From: JABDMH01 sp965223215
GTDB lineage: Bacteria; Bacteroidota; Bacteroidia; Chitinophagales; Saprospiraceae
DNA length: 64,000 bases
Assembly (NCBI GenBank): GCA_965223215.1
Contig: CBDCVZ010000010.1
Location: forward strand, 4,774,001-4,838,000
Direction of reading: 5' to 3'
The notes under the pieces were generated by a model. That model was not told where the DNA came from, did not search any database, and was given only the letters and a program-made list of their open reading frames with translations. The position numbers were made by a program, and so were the translations under genes. Positions within the stretch are counted from its first letter, which is position 1; each line of letters opens with the position of its first letter. Below are positions 8,572 through 18,268 of this stretch, piece after piece.

Positions 8572-9465
8572 CTAAATTTTGACGAGGCTTAGCTCTGACA
8601 GAAATTTCATGATCTCTTCCAAACCATTTAAAACATGATAGTTTTTATTCGATTTGATGCCCAACCTGGTCACTTGCAGACCTGAAACAATGATTTCTGA
8701 ACTCCTGCAATAGAGCGATAACTCTTCGATGTATTCCTTGATCGGTAGGCGCATCAAGCCCGTATTGAGCAGTGTAAAAATGTAATCTGGACGGTGAATA
8801 TCACAAGCCTGTTGCAGATCCTTGAGCGTAATGTTTTGCCCGAGGTTAAGCACTTGGTAACCATCGTGGCGGAGCAAGTAGTGGATGAATAATAAACTCA
8901 GTTCCTGATTCTCACCTTCCGGCAGGTACAGGATAAAACTGGAGGCCTTACGTTTTGGGAGTGGCAGCGCATCGATTGCCACGTACATTTTCTGTCTGAT
9001 CAGGCCAGCAACATAGTTCTCCTGAACCGGCATAACTGATCCGGTCATCCATAACACGTTGAGCCGATTTAAGAAAGGCAGAATAACCTTGAGCATCGTT
9101 TCTTTAAATCCGGAGGTGTCAATGCGTTTCTGGATGGTGGCGTTGAATTTGGCTTCATCCAATTCCAGCATGGCTAGAGTGAGTGCATCTGATTGGACCT
9201 GCTGATTGTCTTGCCTGGCAGAAATCTGAAGAATCGCGTCATTCAATTCCTCTTCATCCATTTTGGCAATCTTTGAAATCTTGTATCCGTTACGATTGAG
9301 CAAGGCCGCATTGAGTAAGATTTTGACGTCCTCATCGAGATAGTAGCGAATATTTGTCTCAGTACGTCTTGGTTGGAGTAGCTGGTACCGTTTTTCCCAT
9401 ATTCTGATGGTATGGGCCTTAACCCCGGATAGTTTCTCTAAATCTCTAATCGAATATACCGCCAC
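8572..9465 (-). CDS. MerR-family regulator with cobalamin-binding fold, ligand residues lost
   Basis: About 297 residues. The N-terminal MerR winged helix (YSIRDLEKLSGVKAHTIRIW, then EKRYQLL) is followed by a four-helix cap and a Rossmann B12-binding-like domain (GYQVLNLGQNI...). This is the CarH/LitR architecture. In that family the cap carries W-x9-E-H and the Rossmann domain E-x-H-x-x-G; here they read W-x9-E-N (around 9016-9051) and E-N-Q-E-L-S (around 8896-8913), so both cobalamin-contacting histidines are replaced. It is therefore inferred to be light- and B12-independent. The start is uncertain: GTG at 9465 gives the family-like MAVYSIRDLE; an in-frame GTG at 9501 adds 12 residues. It is divergent from bshA. 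Confidence 0.85.
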   Translation of the reverse strand: MAVYSIRDLEKLSGVKAHTIRIWEKRYQLLQPRRTETNIRYYLDEDVKILLNAALLNRNGYKISKIAKMDEEELNDAILQISARQDNQQVQSDALTLAMLELDEAKFNATIQKRIDTSGFKETMLKVILPFLNRLNVLWMTGSVMPVQENYVAGLIRQKMYVAIDALPLPKRKASSFILYLPEGENQELSLLFIHYLLRHDGYQVLNLGQNITLKDLQQACDIHRPDYIFTLLNTGLMRLPIKEYIEELSLYCRSSEIIVSGLQVTRLGIKSNKNYHVLNGLEEIMKFLSELSLVKI

Positions 9466-9642
9466 TGGTGTGCTGATTAAATTGAACTCTGAAATAACCA
9501 CATCGCTAAATCGGCGAATGGCGAATTGTTATCCTTTCCTAAGAGCACAATAAATAAACTTAAATTGTCAATATTTGTTCGTTCATTTTGTTATAAGTCT
9601 ACACTACATTTTATTAAGTGTGCCTAAAGACATTTGCATTTT

Positions 9643-10794
9643 ATGAAAATAGGAATTCTATGTTACCCAACCTTTGGTGGCAGTGGGGTGGTTGCGACAG
9701 AACTGGGGCTGGGATTGGCGAAACGCGGTCACCAGGTGCATTTCATTACCTACCAGAGGCCAGCCCGATTGTCCGTCTTCCATGAGAATATTTATTTTCA
9801 TGAAGTCTCAGATGTCAATTATCCCTTATTTGAGTACACACCTTACGACACTGCACTGGCCAGCAAATTAGTAGATGTGGTAGATCATGAGGGCTTAGAT
9901 ATTTTGCACGTTCATTATGCCATACCGCATGCTGCGGTGGCCTACATGGCCAAAAAGATCATTTTGCAAGATGGTGGCCGGTATGTACCGGTGGTCACAA
10001 CGCTTCACGGCACCGACATTACACTGGTGGGCAACGACCACAGTTTTGCACCAGTCGTCGAGTTCAGCATCAACAAAAGTGACGGAATTACCGCCGTATC
10101 CCAGTTTTTGAAGGACAAGACCAATGAGTACTTCGACATAAGGAAGGAGATTAGAGTAATCTTCAATTTCATTGACTTTAATCGCTTTAAGAAAAGTGAC
10201 AAGGAGCACTTTCGCAAAGCCATTGCACCGGATGGAGAAAAGATCTTAATGCATACTTCAAACTTTCGCAAAGTGAAGCGTGTGCACGATGTCGTCCAAA
10301 TTTTTGCAAAGGTGGTGGCCGAAGTTCCAGCCAAGCTATTGATGATCGGTGATGGTCCTGAAAGGGCTGGTTGTGAGGAACTTTGCCGTTCGATGGGGAT
10401 TTGCCACGACATACGATTCTTGGGCAAACAAGAGGCGATTGAGGAGTTACTGGCAGTGACGGATGTGTTTTTACTCCCCTCGGGCAATGAGAGTTTCGGA
10501 CTTGCAGCACTCGAAGCGATGGCATGCGAAGTACCCGTGATTTCATCCAACGTGGGTGGTCTTCCAGAGGTCAATGTCGATGGGCAGACCGGTTATTTAA
10601 GTAATATTGGAGACGTGGATGATATGGCAGAAAAAACCCTGTCGCTACTCAAGGACCCAGAAAAACTGCAGCGCTTCAGGTCCAATGCTAAAGCACAGGC
10701 CGAGCGTTTCAACATCGATATCATCTTGCCGCAATATGAAGCCTACTATGAGGAAGTGATGCAAAAGGCCGCTCAGGGCGCTCCGGTTAATTGA
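9643..10794 (+). CDS. bshA: N-acetyl-alpha-D-glucosaminyl L-malate synthase (bacillithiol step 1)
   Basis: A GT4-family glycosyltransferase that joins GlcNAc from UDP-GlcNAc to L-malate, the first step of bacillithiol synthesis. About 383 residues. The start MKIGILCYPTFGGSGVVATE is the hallmark of BshA; the family motif HGTDITLVG is present, and the nucleotide-sugar site includes ESFGLAALEAMACEVPVI. An ATG three codons earlier (9634) is possible. bshB and bshC are not in the window. The 3' end overlaps the stop of the convergent porZ gene by 8 bp. Confidence 0.95.
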   Translation: MKIGILCYPTFGGSGVVATELGLGLAKRGHQVHFITYQRPARLSVFHENIYFHEVSDVNYPLFEYTPYDTALASKLVDVVDHEGLDILHVHYAIPHAAVAYMAKKIILQDGGRYVPVVTTLHGTDITLVGNDHSFAPVVEFSINKSDGITAVSQFLKDKTNEYFDIRKEIRVIFNFIDFNRFKKSDKEHFRKAIAPDGEKILMHTSNFRKVKRVHDVVQIFAKVVAEVPAKLLMIGDGPERAGCEELCRSMGICHDIRFLGKQEAIEELLAVTDVFLLPSGNESFGLAALEAMACEVPVISSNVGGLPEVNVDGQTGYLSNIGDVDDMAEKTLSLLKDPEKLQRFRSNAKAQAERFNIDIILPQYEAYYEEVMQKAAQGAPVN

Positions 10795-13078
10795 CCAACA
10801 TTATTTTGGTAATGGCGGCATCCGGATTATTCAAGTTTTGAACCGCCGTACTAAAGACCAAATATACACCAGAGGCGGCCCTTTTACCCGAAAGATCATT
10901 TCCGTACCAAATGGCTTGGCCGCCATTGGCGATGGTTTCAAACACGATCGAGCCCCCAACATCAGTGATTTTTACGTTGGCATTTTCCGCCAATCCCTTA
11001 ATCGCAATTGGGCCCTCATAGTTTGGTCTCACAGGATTGGGAAAGACCACGACATTGTTACTGTGAAATTGGTTGGCCTCTGTGGCCTCACCACGATAGG
11101 AGAGAATGCCCTTGTTGGTGGCAAAATAAACCTCTCCATCAACTTCATCAATGGCGATGTCAACCAATCCATTATCAAAAAGAGGTGAATTACTTTCATT
11201 AAAACTGGCCACTTGGGTCTCAGCATCGGCACTTTGTACAAATATGCCATTGGTTGTGCCAAACCATTTGCGATTACCACCATCCACAGCGATGGCCATG
11301 ACATTCTCCTCTCCCAGCAGTTCTCCAGGAATTCCGTTTTGTTCGACGATCTTGCGACGACCTGTACAGATGTCATCGAATACAAAACTCTGACAATCGA
11401 ATAATACCGGCCCCATGCTTGTTCCTACCCAAACATCGCCATTATTGTCGATGGCAATATCGTTAATGACATTGGAGGTAAGCGCTGAATTATTAACATT
11501 GAATATCCGCATGCGATCATCCGCCAGATTCATCAGATCATCTCCCGTATCTAGGACCAACAGACCAACTCGATCAATTCCTATCCATTTATACCCTTGC
11601 TGATCAGTCGCGATGTGCTCGACATTTGATCCCACACCAAGATCAAAATTTTGCCATTCACCATCATGCGTAAAAACGGAGAGGGGTAGAGGGGCATCGT
11701 GATTTAACAACCAGAGATTCCCTGCTTCATCGAAATCCATGTCTGTGATTCGATTGCGATCGGGATTTATGATAGAATTCTGCAGGCTACTGTTGTCCTT
11801 GTCATAGATCTTAAGCTCCCCACCCTGGTATTCGATCAGTCCATCCCAAAATGTGCCGACATAAATCTTTCCTTGAGGTGAGGCCGTAATGGTTAGAAAA
11901 TCGCGCATATCACGCGCTCCAAGATCCGTGTTGGTTCGACGGCTATAGGTCGTCCACTCTCCATTTTCGTTTGTATAAAATCCATCATCTCTGAATAAGT
12001 AGCCATAATTGATGGTTACACCTCCCGTGGCCACGTATAGATTGCGATCGTAGGCCGCAATCTGACTGGCGTTGTGGGTAGGTGGCCGATTGGTGGTAAT
12101 GGTGTGGCAAGGACCCTTGAACCCTTCATTATACTTATAACCTTTATTCCCGTCGGTATACCAAACTCGGTTTTGTTCGTCTACAACGGCATCCGTTGTG
12201 CGATCGGCACAATCAAATAACTTGCGCTTAAATCCATCAGGCTCTATCAAGATTTTTTTTCCGTTGATGCCTTGGGTTGGGAGCCACGCGATCAAAGTGC
12301 CTTCATCATTCTTGACGGAGTAACCAAACACAAAACCAGGCTCTTTGTGTACCAACGAAAATCGCCCATTCTCAAGGCGATACACCTCATCGTTCATTCC
12401 CGCATAGATCGTACCAGCAACATTCACCACCGCCCTACCTTCCCCATTTAAAGGAAGGCCTTCAGCAAAACCGAGTGGAGTCCAGGCACTGAAGTCAGCC
12501 AAATTGACCGAACCATCATCTTTGGCTTGAAACAATCCAACCTCCGTGGAAATGATCAGGAGGTCGTCAACCCCAGAAACTCCCGTTACAGGAACATCAG
12601 AAAAGGTGGTAAAACCAAATTCTTGCGCTGCCAGATCGAGTTGAACTAAACCGAATCCCGTAGAAAAATACGCAAATTGATCCTCCAAATATACCGCTGT
12701 AACCGTACGATCTTTGACGATCTGGCTGTTGATGGCAATTTGATTTAAATTGACGATTTCGTCTTCGAAAATTAGATCGATGTTACTGTTTTCATAGACT
12801 ACGATTAAGACGTTTTGATCCATACTGTACTTTACAAATTGGACCCCAATATCACTTAGCCCTTCAACCTTTGAAAAGTACTCGATGCTCAAATCCTCCT
12901 TATTGATCTTCATTAAGGCCCATTGCGTGCCGTAGTAAATTGCTTCAGGACTCTGCGTGACACTGTAGCCAAATTTATAGGGCAGATAGGATTTCCACTG
13001 TCCGATTTGCAAGTCGCTTTGAGCATCCAACAAGTAGGGGAAGAGCAACAAAAGAAACAGATATAATCGTCTTTTCAT
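10787..13078 (-). CDS. porZ: PorZ-like two-propeller protein with T9SS C-terminal domain
   Basis: A 763-residue secreted protein: signal peptide, two seven-bladed beta-propellers of the two-component-regulator type (residues about 25-650, with the family N-terminal pattern IGQWKSYLPY and a NSNIDLIF segment), and a C-terminal sorting-type domain (VVFPNPVRPNYEGPIAIKGL...). In Porphyromonas gingivalis PorZ belongs to the cell-surface attachment complex of type IX secretion and helps deliver anionic LPS. Last gene of a dnaN-nadD-porZ run. Identification rests on the N-terminal pattern and domain order, so orthology to PorZ is likely but not certain. Confidence 0.8.
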   Translation of the reverse strand: MKRRLYLFLLLLFPYLLDAQSDLQIGQWKSYLPYKFGYSVTQSPEAIYYGTQWALMKINKEDLSIEYFSKVEGLSDIGVQFVKYSMDQNVLIVVYENSNIDLIFEDEIVNLNQIAINSQIVKDRTVTAVYLEDQFAYFSTGFGLVQLDLAAQEFGFTTFSDVPVTGVSGVDDLLIISTEVGLFQAKDDGSVNLADFSAWTPLGFAEGLPLNGEGRAVVNVAGTIYAGMNDEVYRLENGRFSLVHKEPGFVFGYSVKNDEGTLIAWLPTQGINGKKILIEPDGFKRKLFDCADRTTDAVVDEQNRVWYTDGNKGYKYNEGFKGPCHTITTNRPPTHNASQIAAYDRNLYVATGGVTINYGYLFRDDGFYTNENGEWTTYSRRTNTDLGARDMRDFLTITASPQGKIYVGTFWDGLIEYQGGELKIYDKDNSSLQNSIINPDRNRITDMDFDEAGNLWLLNHDAPLPLSVFTHDGEWQNFDLGVGSNVEHIATDQQGYKWIGIDRVGLLVLDTGDDLMNLADDRMRIFNVNNSALTSNVINDIAIDNNGDVWVGTSMGPVLFDCQSFVFDDICTGRRKIVEQNGIPGELLGEENVMAIAVDGGNRKWFGTTNGIFVQSADAETQVASFNESNSPLFDNGLVDIAIDEVDGEVYFATNKGILSYRGEATEANQFHSNNVVVFPNPVRPNYEGPIAIKGLAENANVKITDVGGSIVFETIANGGQAIWYGNDLSGKRAASGVYLVFSTAVQNLNNPDAAITKIMLVN

Positions 13079-13104
13079 GACCTATTGAACGATGAGAGGT
13101 CAGC

Positions 13105-13698
13105 TTATGTTTCGTCTTTCTGCTGACGATACAACGTGCTTTCTTCTAGGTAGGTGAAGACGGCATCAGGTACAAGATATTGCACAGATTTGCCAGCAGC
13201 GATGGCCTTTCGAACGTAGGTGGAAGAAATGTTGAGTAAGGGAAGATCTGGTAGGACTTCAATGTGATGATGATCGAGATGCTCCGGCAGATCGGCACCC
13301 TGCCGGTCATAGACGTAAATCGGATACTCATCAAGAATCGCCTGGTAATTTTTCCAACGCGGAAGACTGCTGAGATTGTCACCACCCATGATCAGAGCAA
13401 ACTGATGTCCGGGATATTTTTCCCTCAGGTACACTAAGGTGTCGATCGTATAGGATGGTCGAGGTAATCCAAATTCAATATTAGAAGCTTTAATTCTGAG
13501 ATTTTCGCCGATCGCTAAATTGATCAGATGCAGCCGGTCAAAATCATTGGCCAGGCTTGCCTTCTTCTTAAAAGGATTTTGGGGGCTCACTACCATCCAG
13601 ACCTGATCAAGATCTGCAGATTGTAAGACCGAATTAGCGATGATCATATGGCCCACATGCACTGGGTTAAAGGAGCCGAAGTATAGACCCACTTTCAT
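13105..13698 (-). CDS. nadD: nicotinate-nucleotide adenylyltransferase
   Basis: A 197-residue NadD that adenylylates nicotinate mononucleotide in NAD synthesis. The nucleotidyltransferase signature GSFNPVHVGH lies near residue 8, and the ISSTYVR motif (family SSTxIR) near residue 157. Located between dnaN (12 bp gap) and porZ (26 bp gap) on the same strand. Confidence 0.95.
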   Translation of the reverse strand: MKVGLYFGSFNPVHVGHMIIANSVLQSADLDQVWMVVSPQNPFKKKASLANDFDRLHLINLAIGENLRIKASNIEFGLPRPSYTIDTLVYLREKYPGHQFALIMGGDNLSSLPRWKNYQAILDEYPIYVYDRQGADLPEHLDHHHIEVLPDLPLLNISSTYVRKAIAAGKSVQYLVPDAVFTYLEESTLYRQQKDET

Positions 13699-13710
13699 AT
13701 CATGGACGCT

Positions 13711-14826
13711 TTACCGACTCAACATCACCGGCATGACCAACATGAGCAGTTCCTCATCATCAGGGCTCTCACCAGGGAATAAGATTCCCGCTTTATTGGG
13801 CGTAGAGAGCTCCATCTTAACATCATCAGTGTCTAATACACTGAGCATTTCAATGAGGAATTTGGCATTAAATCCAATCGTAATGGCCTCACCCGAATAT
13901 TGGCAAGCCAATTGTTCTGTAGCCTCATTGGCAAAATCAAGATCTTGCGCTTCGATGGTCAGACTACCGTCATCAATGTTTAAGATGACTTGATTGGTCG
14001 TCTTATTGGCATATATCGCAATCCGTTTCAAGCTATTTAACAGATCACTGCGACCGACAATGAGGGAATTCGGATTATCTACCGGAATGACAGCATTGTA
14101 ATTAGGATACTGAGCGTCGATCAATCGACAGACTAAATGGTGATCGTCAAAGGTGAAAAAGGCATTCGATTTGTTAAAGGCAATTTCAACCTCACCGTTA
14201 TCAGGTAGGGCATTTCTCAACAGAGAAAGTGACTTTTTCGGTATGATGAAAGAGGTATTGACATCGCCTTCGATTCCGGAGAAAGTGTACTTCACTAATT
14301 TGTGGGCGTCGGTAGCCACAAAAGTTATTTTCGTGAAGTCAATTTGAAAATAAACTCCGGTCATGGCCAATCGCAGCTCATCATTGCTCGTGGCAAAAAT
14401 AGATTTGCTTATGGCTTCTAGGAGGAGATGACTTCGCAAAGACACCGACTCGGTATTTTCTGAATGAGGAATCACCGGAAAGTCCTCGGGGTTATCGCCC
14501 GACAACTTGTATTTACCGTACGACGAAGTGATTTCTATGGCAAAATTATTATCATCCACTTCCAGGGTAATCGGTTGTTCTGGCAGCGCTTTGAGTGTGT
14601 CTACCAGGATCTTGCCCGGGATCGCCACTGCACCATCCTGATCAGCAATGATGTCCATGGAGGTGGTGATGGAGGTTTCAAGATCCGTGGCTGAAATGGT
14701 CAGTCGGTTTCCTTCCACCGTGAATAAAAAATCTTCCAAGATCGGCACGACCGTATTGGATCCGATTGCTCCATTGGCCAGCATGATTTTCTTGAGAAGA
14801 TCGGCTGAGGAAACGCTGAATTTCAT
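13711..14826 (-). CDS. dnaN: DNA polymerase III beta subunit (sliding clamp)
   Basis: A 371-residue beta clamp of normal length. Three clamp domains are visible; typical segments are LEDFLFTVEGNRLTISATDLE, the LRLAMTGVYFQ motif of domain 2 and the C-terminal LVMPVMLSR. dnaA is not adjacent, so there is no sign of a replication origin here. A -7-like box (TATTTTTG on the minus strand, 14876-14883) lies about 50 bp upstream. First gene of the dnaN-nadD-porZ unit. Confidence 0.97.
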   Translation of the reverse strand: MKFSVSSADLLKKIMLANGAIGSNTVVPILEDFLFTVEGNRLTISATDLETSITTSMDIIADQDGAVAIPGKILVDTLKALPEQPITLEVDDNNFAIEITSSYGKYKLSGDNPEDFPVIPHSENTESVSLRSHLLLEAISKSIFATSNDELRLAMTGVYFQIDFTKITFVATDAHKLVKYTFSGIEGDVNTSFIIPKKSLSLLRNALPDNGEVEIAFNKSNAFFTFDDHHLVCRLIDAQYPNYNAVIPVDNPNSLIVGRSDLLNSLKRIAIYANKTTNQVILNIDDGSLTIEAQDLDFANEATEQLACQYSGEAITIGFNAKFLIEMLSVLDTDDVKMELSTPNKAGILFPGESPDDEELLMLVMPVMLSR

Positions 14827-14875
14827 AATGTGTTTATCGTTAGATTAACGGACTGAATGGATGAAATAAGTGTCA

Positions 14876-14883
14876 CAAAAATA
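14876..14883 (-). promoter_or_regulatory. -7 promoter element of dnaN
   Basis: Minus-strand TATTTTTG fits TAnnTTTG and is 50 bp before the dnaN ATG. No TTG at 17-23 bp spacing was found, so support is from the -7 box only. Confidence 0.35.
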
Positions 14884-14948
14884 AACGAATCCCCTGCATT
14901 TTTTAAACTTCGCAATTCTAATTTTCAATTTGTAAACGGACCGCTTCC

Positions 14949-16226
14949 TTGGCGCATCAATACTCACCCTTAGTACCTCCGATCAAAATGATCTCCCACT
15001 TGCCAGAATCAATGGTGGAGAGATCCGTCCTGCGCAATGGATTAGAGGTCTATTCGATCATCGGCAGCACTGAGCCGGTGACTAAAGTGGAGTTGGTCTT
15101 CTTTGCCGGACGCCCCTACGAAAAAAAGAAGTTGGTTGCTACCGCATGCGCGGCATTGTTGCGTGAGGGAACTGCCCAACACAGCTCTGCTGAGTTGGCA
15201 AAAAAGATTGACTTTTACGGGGCCTCCCTAGTGGCCATGGCCACGTTTGACACCATTCGCCTACAATTGTTTTGCTTGAGCAAGCATGTCAAAGACTTAC
15301 TTCAGTATTTAGAGGAGATCGTCAGTATGGCCTCCTTCCCCACGGAGGAGCTAGATATCTACCAAAGCAGGTCCAAGCAGAGATTGGCGGTAGATCTAGC
15401 CCAGAATGAAGTCTTGGCTTATCGTGCAGCTACTGAACACTACTTCGGTCGGGACCATCCCTATGGATATAACAGCACGGCGCAACAGTATGACGACATC
15501 GAACGAGCCGATTTGATCGAACATTTTTGCGATTATCTGGCACCTAAAAATGCCATTTGTATACTAGCTGGCAACCCCCCACCTGACATCTACGATCTCT
15601 TGGATCAAACCTTGGGAAACTGGAGAAAGGAGGGTAGCCATGCTGCGAGAAAACCGATCCTACCGCCATCAAGTTATGTATCACAGCGACTGGAATGGGA
15701 AGGAAGTGGTGCTCAAACTGCCGTTCGCCTGGGCCGGCCTCTTTTTAGACGAGGCCACCCTGATTTTGCCGGAATGTTTGTTTTGAACACCGCACTGGGC
15801 GGCTATTTTGGCTCGCGATTGATGCGTAACCTTCGCGAAGAGAGGGGTCTTACCTACGGGGTGGAATCGTCGCTGGAGACCATGCGCTTTGGAGGTTATC
15901 TGACGATAAGTCTGGAAACAGAAAGGGACCTGGCAACCCAAGCGATCGATGAGATTTTCCGTGAGATCGAAATATTGCAAAAAAAACTGATAGATGTTGA
16001 GGAGTTGCAAATGGTCAAAAATTACCTGGCCGGTTATCTCTTGAGCCTGATGGATGGCCCCCTGCAAATAGCTGAAATCTTACGTGGTAATCTGATCCGA
16101 AAAAATGGAATTAATTTTGCCAGGGAACTCCTTCGCGAGATACATGACATCACGGCAGAAGAATTAAGATCATTGGCGGTCAAATACCTTCAAACGAGTG
16201 ACCTGAGTCAGGTGATTGTCCACTAA
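14949..16226 (+). CDS. M16-family peptidase homologue lacking the HxxEH zinc motif
   Basis: A 425-residue protein with the two-lobed M16 (insulinase/processing-peptidase) fold: N-terminal lobe with VELVFFAGRPYE, C-terminal lobe with the REERGLTYGVESSLE segment that carries the Arg/Tyr pair. Where active members have HxxEH, this one has a TACAALL stretch, so zinc binding is lost and it resembles the non-catalytic subunit of two-subunit M16 peptidases. The frame begins at TTG 14949; an ATG at 14988 would remove the conserved PLVPPIK N-terminus, so TTG was preferred. No active partner is encoded next to it. No signal peptide is seen, so it is probably cytoplasmic. Confidence 0.85.
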   Translation: MAHQYSPLVPPIKMISHLPESMVERSVLRNGLEVYSIIGSTEPVTKVELVFFAGRPYEKKKLVATACAALLREGTAQHSSAELAKKIDFYGASLVAMATFDTIRLQLFCLSKHVKDLLQYLEEIVSMASFPTEELDIYQSRSKQRLAVDLAQNEVLAYRAATEHYFGRDHPYGYNSTAQQYDDIERADLIEHFCDYLAPKNAICILAGNPPPDIYDLLDQTLGNWRKEGSHAARKPILPPSSYVSQRLEWEGSGAQTAVRLGRPLFRRGHPDFAGMFVLNTALGGYFGSRLMRNLREERGLTYGVESSLETMRFGGYLTISLETERDLATQAIDEIFREIEILQKKLIDVEELQMVKNYLAGYLLSLMDGPLQIAEILRGNLIRKNGINFARELLREIHDITAEELRSLAVKYLQTSDLSQVIVH

Positions 16227-16378
16227 AAAACATTGATTTTCAACATATTATGAAAATGTTCTATGAGTAAAAGCAACATACTTTTTTTGCAAGTTTATTT
16301 TCCTCATTTAAAGAAAATTAGCTTCTTTTGCGAAGCTGGTACATGCTTTGTAGGCAATATCAGGAAACGAGGCATGAA

Positions 16379-17410
16379 ATGAAATTTTTCAATTTTTTTA
16401 GTCAGGAGCTGGCAATCGATTTGGGTACAGCCAATACGCTGATTATCCAAGACGATGAGATTGTGGTAGAGGAGCCTTCCATTGTGGCGATTGATCGGCG
16501 AACTGGCGAAACCATTGCTGTCGGATCACGGGCCATGCAGATGCATGAAAAGACACACGAGCACATTAAGACTGTGCGTCCACTCAAGGATGGTGTTATT
16601 GCCGATTTTCAAGCGGCAGAGAATATGATCGAGGGAATGATCAATATGATTGATCAAAAACGTCGATTCTTTACCCACATGAAAATGGTTATCTGTATTC
16701 CATCGGGTATTACTGAGGTAGAAAAACGCGCTGTGTTTGATTCGGCAGACCATGTGGACTCTAAAGAGACCTACTTGATCTATGAACCCATGGCGGCCGC
16801 ACTGGGCATCGGCCTCGATGTAGAGGAGCCAGTAGGTAATATGATCATAGATATTGGTGGTGGTACGACCGAGATTGCCGTGATTGCGCTATCTGGCATC
16901 GTCTGTGAACAATCAATTAGAACGGCGGGAGATGAATTTACCATGGACATTATTGATCACCTGCGCCGTCAGCACAACTTGCTCATTGGAGAACGCACGG
17001 CAGAAATCTTAAAAATAAATGTGGGATCGGCATCGGTCGATTTGGAAGACCCACCGGAGCCATTTGCCATCAATGGTCGGGACCTGATGACTGGAATACC
17101 CAGGCAAGAAACGATTACCTATCAGGAAATTGCTGAGGCTCTAGACAATTCCATCAGTAAAATTGAGGAGGCCATCCTGAAGGCCTTGGAGGTAACTCCT
17201 CCTGAGCTTGCTTCTGATATTTACAAAACAGGCCTTTACCTCACCGGGGGTGGTGCCTTGCTTCGAGGACTTAGAAAACGCGTGTCCGAAAAAACTAGAT
17301 TGCCAGTTTCTGTGGCAGAAGATCCGTTGCGTGCCGTAGTGCGGGGTACGGGCCTGGCCTTGCGCAATACAGATAAATTTTCATTTTTAATTGATCGGAA
17401 GAGTGTCTAA
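16379..17410 (+). CDS. mreB: rod shape-determining protein MreB
   Basis: A 343-residue actin homologue that organises lateral cell-wall synthesis. Motifs: phosphate 1 LAIDLGTANTLI near the N-terminus, phosphate 2 IDIGGGTTEIAVIALSG, and the adenosine motif YLTGGGALLRGL. The frame is open 17 codons further upstream, but MKFFNFFSQELAIDLG at 16379 is the family start. First gene of an mreB-mreC-mreD-mrdA cluster. A 6-bp inverted repeat (AGCTTC/GAAGCT, 16320-16337) lies in the leader. Confidence 0.97.
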   Translation: MKFFNFFSQELAIDLGTANTLIIQDDEIVVEEPSIVAIDRRTGETIAVGSRAMQMHEKTHEHIKTVRPLKDGVIADFQAAENMIEGMINMIDQKRRFFTHMKMVICIPSGITEVEKRAVFDSADHVDSKETYLIYEPMAAALGIGLDVEEPVGNMIIDIGGGTTEIAVIALSGIVCEQSIRTAGDEFTMDIIDHLRRQHNLLIGERTAEILKINVGSASVDLEDPPEPFAINGRDLMTGIPRQETITYQEIAEALDNSISKIEEAILKALEVTPPELASDIYKTGLYLTGGGALLRGLRKRVSEKTRLPVSVAEDPLRAVVRGTGLALRNTDKFSFLIDRKSV

Positions 17411-17425
17411 AGAATATCCTGCCGC

Positions 17426-18268
17426 ATGCAGAACCTACTCTACTTCCTTTTTAAGTACGGCTACGTACTTATTTTCTTATCGCTTGAAGTATTGTGCTTA
17501 AACCTCGTTGTCCGATTTAACGACCACCAGAATCAAATCTTTCTAAAATCTTCCAACTATGTCTCTGGTTGGGTCTTGGAACGTTACCATTCCGTAACTC
17601 AATACTTCGGTTTGACCCGCGTAGCAGCAGACCTGGCTGCTGAGAATGCTGAGCTACTCAATAAAAGAATTAACCACACCAATCACACTCGGACAGAAAT
17701 GATCACCAACCGAGATACTGTCCACAACCAACAATTTGAATTGGTGGCTGCCAGAGTGATCAATAATTCGATAACCAGTCTAGATAATCATCTTACCATT
17801 GATAAAGGCCTGGAAGACGGCATTGAAAAAGGTATGGGAATTATCACCATGGATGGTGTGGTCGGTATTATTACCGATGCAAATCGGCACTTTGCCAGTG
17901 CATTATCACTCTTGAATCGCCATTGCAGAATAAGTGCCTCGATCGAAAGAAACCATTTTTTTGGATCACTCTATTGGGAAGGGGGTGATCCACGTCTGGC
18001 ACGAATGGGATATATTCCAAAACATGCGGATCTCAAGATGGGAGATCGTATTGTAACCAGTGGATATGGCGCCATCTTTCCCAAGGGACTTCCCATTGGA
18101 GAAATCGTGGATTTTAACCTTAGTGATGGCAGCAATTTTTATGAAATTGATGTCAAATTATCTATTGATCTATCGCAGCTGAACTACGTTTACGTAGTGC
18201 GTAACCTTTTGAAGGGAGATCAGTTGGGCATTCAATCGGACAATATCGATGAATCAGACATTCAGTAG
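17426..18268 (+). CDS. mreC: rod shape-determining protein MreC
   Basis: A 280-residue periplasmic scaffold of the elongasome. One N-terminal membrane helix (residues about 8-28), a short coiled-coil (about 70-105), then the MreC beta-barrel domain with ARVINNSITSLDNHLTIDKG, GMGIITMDGVVGIIT and the VTSGYGAIFPKGLPIGEI segment. It starts 15 bp after mreB and its end overlaps mreD by 20 bp. Confidence 0.95.
   Translation: MQNLLYFLFKYGYVLIFLSLEVLCLNLVVRFNDHQNQIFLKSSNYVSGWVLERYHSVTQYFGLTRVAADLAAENAELLNKRINHTNHTRTEMITNRDTVHNQQFELVAARVINNSITSLDNHLTIDKGLEDGIEKGMGIITMDGVVGIITDANRHFASALSLLNRHCRISASIERNHFFGSLYWEGGDPRLARMGYIPKHADLKMGDRIVTSGYGAIFPKGLPIGEIVDFNLSDGSNFYEIDVKLSIDLSQLNYVYVVRNLLKGDQLGIQSDNIDESDIQ

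Noticed and set aside
8375..8575. 66-codon plus-strand frame between rpsF and the MerR gene
   Set aside because: It runs across the rpsF promoter box and has no recognisable features.
10005..10574. 189-codon minus-strand frame inside bshA
   Set aside because: Antisense shadow of bshA, which has strong motif support.
16320..16337. AGCTTC/GAAGCT inverted repeat before mreB
   Set aside because: Short, without T run or known regulator; mentioned with mreB but not called as a site.
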